Below are positions 1 through 5,601 of a DNA stretch of 11,802 nucleotides, in pieces. Each line of letters starts with the position of its first letter. Position 1 is the first letter of the stretch. Source of the stretch: DAOTUB01 sp034437455 (GTDB taxonomy: Bacteria > Chloroflexota > Anaerolineae > B4-G1). Location of the stretch: NCBI GenBank assembly GCA_034437455.1, contig DAOTUB010000054.1:1-11802 (forward strand), given 5' to 3'. The position numbers were made by a program, and so were the translations under genes. The notes under the pieces are model-generated. The model was not told where the DNA came from. It searched no databases and saw only the letters and a program-made list of their open reading frames with translations.

Positions 1-102
1 GCCGTCAAACGAGAAGTCGTGCGTGCGTTGGTGGAGTGGCTCTACGATCTCTTCCAGACGAGGCAGAACCCCGAAGTCGCTTGCGCGTTACTCGGCGTAT
101 GA
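1..102 (+). CDS. C-terminal tail of an unrecognised protein (5' end outside window)
   Basis: An open frame enters from the left edge and ends with TGA at 100-102. It encodes 33 residues beginning AVKREVVRALVEWLYDLFQ and ending ACALLGV. The peptide is amphipathic, probably helical, with a mix of Arg, Glu and large hydrophobics, so it looks like a real protein C-terminus. The stop lies only 5 nt from the stop of the convergent RHS frame at 108-110, so the two genes meet tail to tail with no visible terminator between them. I do not recognise the family. A chance open frame of this length cannot be excluded. Confidence 0.4.
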   Translation, partial: AVKREVVRALVEWLYDLFQTRQNPEVACALLGV

Positions 103-107
103 GGTTG

Positions 108-524
108 TTAATGTGCAGGAGTTAAGTTGTAACTCGCCGATACGCCATTCGCCGATTCGCCCACCAGCCAATTCGCCTCGTTGTACTTGTACTCCGTCGT
201 GACGGGCGGCTCTGGCGGCGGCCCGCCCTTCTCCGGGCGGTTGGTCGTCATCTCCAGCCGGTTGCCCACCGCGTCGTAACTGTAGGCGCTGCTGATCACC
301 TCGCCCGGCGGCCCTTCGTAGACCTCCACCGCCGCCGTCAGCCGGTAGAGCGCGTCGTACTCGTGCTCGCGCTCGATGGTGCGCACCTCCCCCTGGGTAT
401 ACCGCTCCACCGTCCGCGTCCGGTTGCCCACCCGGTCGAGCGTGTAATCGTAGGCTCGCACCAATCCCGTCTCGATCTCCGGCGAGCCTACGTAGACGCT
501 CGTCAGCCGGTCCGCTTCGTCGTA
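108..524 (-). pseudogene. 3' fragment of the RHS gene, in a shifted frame
   Basis: This is the continuation of the RHS/YD-repeat protein after a frame change near 525. Read in this frame the protein resumes exactly on the repeat register, with YDEADRLTSV, then AYDYTLDRVGNRTRT, EHEYDALYRL, AYSYDAVGNRLEMTTN and EYKYNEANWLVG. Inserting one base at 525-526 would turn the junction into ADY-x-YDEADRL, a normal YD repeat, so a single-base deletion or a sequencing error is the simplest explanation. A TTG at 462-464 could start translation internally, but nothing suggests an independent gene. The last 20 or so codons run through a heptamer-like repeat and stop at TAA (108-110). The conserved RHS core (the DPxG-type motif before the variable tip) and any toxin domain are absent, so the 3' end looks truncated. 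Confidence 0.75.
130..178. repeat. Heptamer/octamer tandem repeat at the RHS 3' end
   Basis: Units of 7-8 nt close to GGCGAAT(T) recur on the minus strand (for example GGCGAATC, GGCGAAT, GGCGTATC, GGCGAGT). They make up most of the last 20 codons of the RHS frame, just before its stop. Confidence 0.55.
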
Positions 525-3500
525 GCATAGTCGGCCCAGGTGGTGTTGCCGTAGAGAATCTGCGTCACCAGCCCGTCGGGGTTGTATCCGTAGCGGGTGA
601 CGTTGGCGTTGGGATCGGTCATCGTCTCCAACCAGTCGTTGGGGTTGTAGGTGTAAGAGACGGCGGCGTCATTGGGATAGGTCAGCCGGGTCAGGTTGCC
701 CACCGGGTCGTAGGCGTACTGCGTGGTGCGTAGTGCGTAATCCGTGACGCTCGTCAGGCGGTTGAGGGGGTCGTATTCGGCCAGCAGCGCGCCCAGCGGG
801 TCGGTCATCTGCGTCAGGTTGCCGTTGGGATCGTAACCAAAGACGACGTCCTGGGCTGGGTCCGCCGGGTAGTGGATGCGCGCACGGCGGTCGAGCGCGT
901 CGTAGGTGTAACGCGTGACGACGCCGTTCGCGTCCTCGCGCCGCACCAAGTTGCCGTTGGCGTCGTAGGCGTAGGCCCACTCGTTCCCCAGCGGGTCTCG
1001 CTCCAACACCTGCCGGTCGAGCGGGTCGTACACGAAGGTGGTCGTGTTCCCGTTAGCGTCGGTCTGGGCGACGCGGTTGCCCAGCGCGTCGTATTCGTAG
1101 ACGGTCGTGCCAGAGAGCGCGTCTGTCACCGTGATCAGCCGCCCCAGCGCGCCGTATGCGTAGCGGGCGCGGTTCTCCTCGGCGTCGGTGATGGCGACAG
1201 CGCGCCCCAGCGCGTCGTAGGCGGTGTGGGTGGTGTGCGAGAGCGGGTCGGTGACCACGGCCTGCCGGTTGAGCGGATCGTAGCCATAGGTGGTGGTGAA
1301 ACCGCGCGCGTTGGTGATGACCGTTCGGTTGCCCGCCGCGTCGTAGGCGTAGCGGGTCGGATGGCCCAGCGTGTTGGTCACGACGATCAGCCGGTTGGCC
1401 GCGTCGTAGGCGTACCGCTTGGTGTGAGCGGTTACACAAGCTGCATCCAGGCAGACCCGCTCGACGGTCAGGTTGCCCGCGCCGTCGTACTCGTACTCGG
1501 TGCGCTGGTTCTCCGCGTTGACCATCGCCGTGCGGCGGTTCAGGCCATCGTACTCGTAGCGTGTCACGCCGCCCACCGCGTCGTACTCGTACCCCGTCGT
1601 CCCGCTCAAGGGGTCCGTCTCGTGGATCGGGCGGCCCAGCGCGTCGTACTCGGTGCGCGTGCACACCCGTCCCTCGCTATCGTAGGTGTAGGTGATGGTC
1701 AGGTTCTTGCTATCGGTGATCGTCGTCACAGCGCCGCCCACGTCGTAGCCAAAGCCGATGGTGTTGCTCTGCGTGTCCGTGCGATTGACGATGCGCCCCA
1801 CGCCGTCGTACTCGTAGGTGGTGGTGTAACCGAGTGTGCTGCTCACAACGGTGATGTCGCCGTGGTCGTCGTACCCCAGTTCCAGCCCGTTGCCGCCTCC
1901 GTTTTCCAGCTTTTTGATCTGCCCGGCGTCGTCGTAATCAATCGTCAGCGTCAGCAGCCCAGACTGGTAGACGCCGGTCAGGTCGGCTTCCTCGTAGGCG
2001 TAATCAATCACCGCGCCGTCGGCGTTGACGCGTTGAACGGGCAGGTCGAGCGAGTTGTAGGTGTAGGTCAAGGTGTAGCTCAACGGGTTGGCGAGGGTGG
2101 TGATGTTGCCCGCCTCGTCGTAGCCAAAGCGCGTGGTGTGGTTCAGTTGGTCCGAGATAGAAAGGCGCAGATCGCGGTCGTCGTAGGTATAGCGGACGGG
2201 GTTGCCGAAGGTGTCGATCAGCTTTTCCACCCGCCAGCGGTCGTCGTAATACATCACCGTACTGTACCCCTCCGCGTCTATCAACGTCGCCTCGTGTGCC
2301 TGTGTCCGCAGGATGGTGTTGCCGCTGCTCAGCGCGCCCTCGTACTCCCACACCCGGCCATATTCGTCATACGTCACACCGGCCACGCGCACGCCCAATG
2401 TGTTCGTGACGGCGGTTAAGCGTCCCAGCGGGTCGTACCCGTATTCCATCGGCGCGCCGCGCAGCCCGATGAAGGTCAACAAGCTCTCGCCCGCACCATA
2501 GGTGTAGCGGACAGTTCGGTTGGCGGGATCGGTGATGCGGACGACGCGCCCGTCGCCGAGGTGGAGCGTGTACTCCCGCTGGGCCGCGTCGGTCACCCGT
2601 ATCTCTGCGCCGAGGTACTCGATGTCAACCGCGTTGCCGTGGCGGTCGGCGATGCTTTGCAGTTTGCCGTCGCCGTCATAGTGATACTCGGTCAGGCTGC
2701 GCTTTTCGGTCAGGACAAAGCCCGCTCCGTCCCGTTCCAACCGGTCAAAAACGCCCGGCTCGGGCGCAAAGCCTCCGCCCTGGGGGACGAACAACGCCCG
2801 CTGGCCGTCGGCCCGCCGCACCTCGACCGAGCCGTCAAAATGTCGCCACAACCGGCTGTCGAAAGGGCTGCTCCAGCCGGCGCCAAAGATGCCGCTGGAA
2901 TCGTCAAAGCTATTGTACGTCCGCTGAAAGACGACGGCCGGTCCCAGGCCAAAGACCGACAGGTCCCTCTCGCGCCACATAAAGTTGCCCGAGAGGATGT
3001 CGAGCCGGTTCAGTGCGATGGCGACGGTGTTCACGCCGGGGGCAAAGAGCGCGCTCAATTCCACCGGCGCGGTGGTCGTGTAGACAGAGCCGAACGGGTC
3101 GTAATAGTCGTGGGTGTAGATAGCATAGTCTCCGCCCTCGTGGATCACGGTGATGACCACCACGTCGTCGGTGAACAGCTCGCCTTGCCCGTCGGGCGTG
3201 GAAGAGAGCCATACCTCCCCCTCGGTGTAGGTGACGACGGCGGTGTGGGCGTAAAAGACACCCGAGCCGGTGCTCGGCGCCAGCGGGATGAAGGGCGCCA
3301 GTCGGATCGGTGTGACGTCGGAAAAGAGGCTGGTGGTGAACAGACCGAGTTCAGAAAAGTGCAACAGCGGCGCAGAGACAGTCTGCGCCTCGGCGTCAAT
3401 CTGCGAGGGCAGCGAGCGCCAGGCCTGGCCCGGCCCCGACCGCACGCGCAGCGTCAACCGGCTCTCCCCGCCGTCGGACAGGGTCGCAGGGTCGTACCGG

Positions 3501-3787
3501 GCCGTCGCCTGCACCGGGTGGGAAAAGTGCGTCACCGTCGCGCCGCCGTCGAGCTCCTGCGCCGCCAGCTCGATAAAGAGCGCCCGATCCACCGCCCGCG
3601 GGGCCAGCGCCGCGCCGGGCGGGAAATTCAGCCGCAACCGGTCATTCGGCGAGACGGCGACTCCGCCTTCCTCCGGCGTGACGATGGCTTCGCTTATTGT
3701 GCTAAAGTTCCGCGCTGCTAGCGGCAGAAAGATGGTCGTCGGCGTGGGAGAAGGGGCCACGATTCTGGCAGGAGAGGCGCTACTCAC
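503..3787 (-). CDS. RHS/YD-repeat surface protein (main frame; gene probably broken)
   Basis: The main frame encodes 1094 residues of a large extracellular RHS protein. Residues 10-27 form a Thr/Pro-rich stalk (SPTPTTIFLPLAARN) of the kind common in Chloroflexota surface proteins. Residues 33-155 hold a beta-rich region with a PPGAAL motif. Residues 180-262 look like another beta domain, and residues 270-335 match the RHS N-terminal DUF6531-like entry (RERDLSVFGLGP, then QRTYNS and GAGW). From about 365 to the end there are dozens of YD repeats of roughly 20-21 residues, such as YEYDALGNRVAQTDANGNTT, which in this family build a hollow beta cocoon. The apparent GTG start (3785-3787) is weak: the upstream frame carries the signal peptide and ends at 3784, so this is probably one gene split by a frameshift. 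A second frameshift ends this frame at TGA 503-505. No toxin, protease or immunity gene is visible. Confidence 0.85.
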   Translation of the reverse strand: MSSASPARIVAPSPTPTTIFLPLAARNFSTISEAIVTPEEGGVAVSPNDRLRLNFPPGAALAPRAVDRALFIELAAQELDGGATVTHFSHPVQATARYDPATLSDGGESRLTLRVRSGPGQAWRSLPSQIDAEAQTVSAPLLHFSELGLFTTSLFSDVTPIRLAPFIPLAPSTGSGVFYAHTAVVTYTEGEVWLSSTPDGQGELFTDDVVVITVIHEGGDYAIYTHDYYDPFGSVYTTTAPVELSALFAPGVNTVAIALNRLDILSGNFMWRERDLSVFGLGPAVVFQRTYNSFDDSSGIFGAGWSSPFDSRLWRHFDGSVEVRRADGQRALFVPQGGGFAPEPGVFDRLERDGAGFVLTEKRSLTEYHYDGDGKLQSIADRHGNAVDIEYLGAEIRVTDAAQREYTLHLGDGRVVRITDPANRTVRYTYGAGESLLTFIGLRGAPMEYGYDPLGRLTAVTNTLGVRVAGVTYDEYGRVWEYEGALSSGNTILRTQAHEATLIDAEGYSTVMYYDDRWRVEKLIDTFGNPVRYTYDDRDLRLSISDQLNHTTRFGYDEAGNITTLANPLSYTLTYTYNSLDLPVQRVNADGAVIDYAYEEADLTGVYQSGLLTLTIDYDDAGQIKKLENGGGNGLELGYDDHGDITVVSSTLGYTTTYEYDGVGRIVNRTDTQSNTIGFGYDVGGAVTTITDSKNLTITYTYDSEGRVCTRTEYDALGRPIHETDPLSGTTGYEYDAVGGVTRYEYDGLNRRTAMVNAENQRTEYEYDGAGNLTVERVCLDAACVTAHTKRYAYDAANRLIVVTNTLGHPTRYAYDAAGNRTVITNARGFTTTYGYDPLNRQAVVTDPLSHTTHTAYDALGRAVAITDAEENRARYAYGALGRLITVTDALSGTTVYEYDALGNRVAQTDANGNTTTFVYDPLDRQVLERDPLGNEWAYAYDANGNLVRREDANGVVTRYTYDALDRRARIHYPADPAQDVVFGYDPNGNLTQMTDPLGALLAEYDPLNRLTSVTDYALRTTQYAYDPVGNLTRLTYPNDAAVSYTYNPNDWLETMTDPNANVTRYGYNPDGLVTQILYGNTTWADYATTKRTG
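716..743. repeat. Heptamer tandem repeat in the RHS frame
   Basis: Four units, GTACTGC, GTGGTGC, GTAGTGC and GTAATCC. On the coding strand they give DYALRTTQYAYD, which replaces the usual end of a YD repeat. The array matches 9396-9423 unit for unit with few changes. Confidence 0.6.
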
Positions 3788-4014
3788 AGTAGAAACTTGC
3801 GCTCGCGCAAGCTCCGGTTCGGCCAGCGCGGCGCGGCGCGTTCGGCTTCGTCGGCCGCCAGGCGACTGACAAAGGCGGAGAGATGCGCCGGGCTGGTGGG
3901 GAGTGGCACTGCGGCGCGGACATATTTGACTGTATCAAGAGGAACTGAGCTTAAGAGAAGTGATACGGCGCAGACGAGGTGGAAAACCTTGTATGGTTTG
4001 ATCCGACAAGGCGT
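3784..4014 (-). pseudogene. 5' fragment of the RHS gene with signal peptide
   Basis: This frame encodes PCRIKPYK followed by the hydrophobic stretch VFHLVCAVSLLLSSVPL and then a polar segment ending in RSLRERKFLL. That is a typical n-region plus h-region of a secretory signal peptide, which the main RHS frame lacks. It stops at TGA (3784-3786), overlapping the GTG at the head of the main frame. Adding one base near 3787 would join KFLL to VSSASPARI and give a single secreted protein. The codon at the expected start (4012-4014) is ACG, 6 nt after a strong AAGGAGGG. A lost ATG (T to C) would explain this. TTG starts further upstream (about 4092) exist but have no such ribosome site. Confidence 0.6.
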
Positions 4015-4020
4015 GGTGGA

Positions 4021-4028
4021 CCCTCCTT
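4021..4028 (-). promoter_or_regulatory. Shine-Dalgarno in front of an ACG codon (RHS gene)
   Basis: AAGGAGGG on the minus strand lies 6 nt upstream of the in-frame codon ACG (4012-4014) that precedes the signal peptide. It fixes where translation of the RHS gene ought to begin, but no ATG, GTG or TTG stands at the right distance in that frame. Either the start codon has mutated or initiation is very weak. Confidence 0.5.
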
Positions 4029-4150
4029 CAATTGTGATAATAACACCGAATATCGGGCGGAACCGGCTTGGGCCCCAGAGATCAAAGACCAAGCCTAATC
4101 CTCGGTTCCTGAAAAGCTGCGTCTATGGTGGAAAAATCCACACGTTATAA

Positions 4151-4348
4151 CGCAAAAGAGGAAACAAAGATACGATCTATGGAGAAATTTGGCATAAACT
4201 CTTGCGGTCTAGGAGTGCGACGGGCAGTGAACAGCAGGCGCAAAGAATTGCTCTTGTCCTGGCCGAAAAGTACGTCCGTTCTAATAATGCACTAATAGCG
4301 GTATCCAACTTCCCCATTTATGATACAATCATAGCCTCCCAATCCTGA
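4151..4348 (+). pseudogene. Possible C-terminal remnant of an unknown gene
   Basis: A frame free of stops runs from just after TAA (4148-4150) to TGA (4346-4348). It reads like a protein C-terminus: GEIWHKLLRSRSATG, then SEQQAQRIALVLAEKYVR, then SNNALIAVSNFPIYDTIIAS. It has no ATG or GTG start in frame, and its base composition is more AT-rich than the flanking genes. I do not recognise the family. It may be a relic of a gene cut off upstream, or a chance open frame, since about 65 codons is not rare at this composition. Confidence 0.25.
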
Positions 4349-4417
4349 ACTGAGAGGCAAACGATGTACTTCCTTCGACAGATTGTACATGCTCTCTCCC
4401 AACCTGTCAAACAGCGC

Positions 4418-4426
4418 CTGCGCCAA
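4418..4426. repeat. Left 9-bp target-site duplication (CTGCGCCAA)
   Basis: CTGCGCCAA stands directly before the left terminal inverted repeat and is repeated perfectly at 4588-4596 directly after the right one. It encodes Leu-Arg-Gln in the interrupted reading frame. Confidence 0.85.
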
Positions 4427-4587
4427 GGGTATAATTCAAAAGTCTGGGGAGCTTTCGACGTAGCCGCGCTTTCCATAGCGCGCAGGCCCGCGAGGTATGG
4501 AAACCTCGGCTACATAACCCCGTTTTATTGAAAAGATACAGTCTGGAGAAAAAAGAAACCTGTCCCCCAGAGTTCTGAATTATACCC
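4427..4587. mobile_element. MITE-like element, 161 bp, with 23-bp inverted termini
   Basis: The element begins GGGTATAATTCA and ends with its complement. The two 23-bp termini (4427-4449 and 4565-4587) match at 21 of 23 positions. It is flanked by a perfect 9-bp direct repeat, CTGCGCCAA. It contains no credible coding sequence, so it is non-autonomous and must be moved by a transposase supplied elsewhere. A 9-bp duplication is known for several DDE families, including IS4-type and some IS5-type elements. I could not match the terminus to a named family. No transposase with these ends is visible in the window. The interior holds a second long inverted repeat, listed separately. Confidence 0.8.
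4460..4513. repeat. Nested inverted repeat inside the MITE-like element
   Basis: Two 18-nt arms, 4460-4477 (GTAGCCGCGCTTTCCATA) and 4496-4513, pair with only two mismatches around an 18-nt GC-rich loop. The transcript would fold into a strong hairpin inside the outer terminal-repeat stem. This may be a structural part of the element, or a second small palindromic repeat that inserted into it. Confidence 0.7.
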
Positions 4588-4596
4588 CTGCGCCAA
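4588..4596. repeat. Right 9-bp target-site duplication (CTGCGCCAA)
   Basis: Perfect copy of 4418-4426, immediately right of the element. The interrupted frame resumes at the next base with TTG. Confidence 0.85.
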
Positions 4597-4827
4597 TTGG
4601 CAAAGCTGGACAATCATACCCTGGTTCTGAATACAGCTCTGGATCTGACCCACTCCAGGTCAGAACTGATGTTGGAAAAACACGGTGTTGCACTAACCAA
4701 CTACTTGTACCCGAGCAACAGATCAATGCCCGACTTGATCAGAGGATCAAGCAACCTGTCCGCGAGCACCCCGCCCAATATATGCCGCATGAGCCATTAC
4801 GTGATCTATCCGATGGGGTTGGTATAA

Positions 4828-5133
4828 AGGAAAACGTAGTAGATGGCGTATTGTGTTGCCAAGACATATGAAGGTACTGGATAGGGTTGATGGCATACTG
4901 GCCAGATTGAGGGGATAAATTGGCGATTGAGCGACTGCACCTGCCAATTCTCCACTTTCAACACGATCCGAGACGGGTGATTCCGGACCCGTTATGGCTA
5001 GATCCAGAACGGACATACTTTTCGGCCATGACAGGCACGACTTTTCGAGGCAATAGGGTGGTATGACTTTACGAGACTCGAAAGCAGGCTATGAACTCAC
5101 AAGTCTTTTTCCTTATTCGGTCATACACAGATG
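4828..5133. other. Non-coding AT-rich stretch with degenerate repeat traces
   Basis: No gene is supported here. On the minus strand 4840-4960 yields scattered in-frame peptides such as TQYAIYY and GQYAINPIQY, and a segment similar to the GGCGAATTGGC repeat seen at 130-180. These look like decayed copies of the heptamer repeats found inside genes elsewhere in the window. The stretch ends at the tRNA fragment. Confidence 0.35.
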
Positions 5134-5175
5134 CTGAAAATCAGGGTGTCCCCAGTTCAAATCTGGGTCTCGGCA
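5134..5175 (+). pseudogene. 3' fragment of a tRNA gene (probably tRNA-Phe), attachment-site-like
   Basis: The segment contains an anticodon-loop-like CTGAAAA (anticodon GAA, Phe) at 5134-5140. It has a T arm CCCAG-TTCAAAT-CTGGG at 5151-5167, then the 3' acceptor strand TCTCGGC (5168-5174) and discriminator A, with no encoded CCA. Upstream bases cannot form the 5' anticodon stem, the D arm or the matching GCCGAGA acceptor strand, so the tRNA is incomplete. Fragments running from the anticodon loop to the 3' end are what tyrosine-recombinase integration into tRNA genes leaves behind. The assignment to Phe rests on the loop alone. Confidence 0.65.
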
Positions 5176-5179
5176 TCGC

Positions 5180-5210
5180 AAAAGACCCGCCTGCGAAGGT
5201 GGGTCTTTTT
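5180..5210. terminator. Bidirectional intrinsic terminator
   Basis: An 11-bp stem, AAGACCCGCCT (5182-5192) with AGGTGGGTCTT (5197-5207), has one G-T pair and a GCGA tetraloop, followed by a T run. The A run on the left gives a T tract on the minus strand as well. It lies 5 nt beyond the tRNA fragment and 9 nt beyond the stop of the ATL gene, so it probably served the tRNA and now ends the minus-strand operon. Confidence 0.85.
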
Positions 5211-5219
5211 GTGTGCTCG

Positions 5220-5597
5220 CTATTCGCTGTCAGAGTCTGAGGAATTTAGCACGAGGTGAGGAGGGAACATTCCCTCCCACTGATACACGCCCAGGTCGAT
5301 GCGCCCATCCTCGTCAAAGACGACGCCTTCCGCCTCGATCAGCTCGCGCTGCACACCAAGCTCGACGCGCCGCGCCCCGCTGATGCGTCCCCGCGCGTTT
5401 ACCACTCGCTGCCAGGGCACGTCGTTGTCTGTTGACGAGGCCATAGCCCACCCCACCGTGCGGGCCGCGTGCGGCGCTTCGAGCATGCGGGCGATCTGCC
5501 CATACGTGGCGACCTTGCCCGACGGTATCAGCCGCACGATTTGATAGACGCGCTCGAAAAAGGACTTGGTTGCGGTTGAGGGTCGCATCGCTTGCAT
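5220..5597 (-). CDS. atl: Alkyltransferase-like (ATL) DNA-damage-binding protein, MGMT family
   Basis: A 125-residue protein with the DNA-binding domain of O6-alkylguanine-DNA alkyltransferase. It shows GKVATYGQIA (27-36), an Arg-finger region HAARTVGWAM (43-52) and the active-site loop PWQRVV (61-66). In true MGMT this loop is PCHRV with the alkyl-acceptor Cys. Here Trp replaces Cys, the hallmark of ATL proteins (E. coli YbaZ, yeast Atl1), which bind O6-alkylguanine, flip it and hand it to nucleotide excision repair instead of repairing it. Length fits the family. ATG at 5597 lies 4 nt after the cyclase stop. A second ATG at 5588 has the AGG at 5598-5600 at better spacing and is an alternative start. 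It is the last gene of the operon, before the terminator. The acidic tail NSSDSDSE is unusual but short. Confidence 0.92.
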   Translation of the reverse strand: MQAMRPSTATKSFFERVYQIVRLIPSGKVATYGQIARMLEAPHAARTVGWAMASSTDNDVPWQRVVNARGRISGARRVELGVQRELIEAEGVVFDEDGRIDLGVYQWEGMFPPHLVLNSSDSDSE

Positions 5598-5601
5598 CCT
5601 G

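Larger units (their letters stand above)
4364..4827 (+). pseudogene. Integrase-type transposase N-terminal remnant, split by a MITE-like element
   Basis: ATG at 4364 follows GAGAGG (4352-4357) by 6 nt, a good ribosome site. It encodes MYFLRQIVHALSQPVKQRLRQ up to 4426. The frame is then interrupted by the 161-bp element and resumes exactly in register at TTG 4597 with LAKLDNHTLVLNTALDLTHSRSELMLE. Removing the element and one target copy gives a continuous product. From memory, this resembles the N-terminus of the integrase-core transposases of about 350 residues found in Chloroflexota, which continue ENALLRQQLIVL. Here the frame slips after MLE. Reading other frames through 4675-4735 recovers degraded pieces such as QLLVPEQQI, consistent with decay. 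The listed frame ends at 4827 and no DDE catalytic domain is present. Confidence 0.5.

Noticed and set aside
872..2419. Long plus-strand open frame of 515 codons opposite the RHS gene
   Set aside because: It is rich in Val, Gly and Arg with no family motif. It is the mirror of the high-GC, repetitive YD coding sequence, whose minus-strand frame clearly encodes RHS repeats.
900..2450. Regularly spaced DNA repeats that resemble a CRISPR array
   Set aside because: The spacing of about 60-63 bp reflects the 20-21 residue YD repeat. The repeats are degenerate and sit in a continuous reading frame.
4688..4862. Minus-strand frame resembling a small membrane protein (HILGGVLADRLLDPLIKSGIDLLLGYK)
   Set aside because: It contains two internal stops (TAG and TAA), has no start, and overlaps the more convincing transposase remnant on the other strand.
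5095..5175. Complete tRNA gene
   Set aside because: Only the 3' half is recognisable. The sequence upstream cannot pair with the acceptor strand or form a D arm or the 5' anticodon stem.
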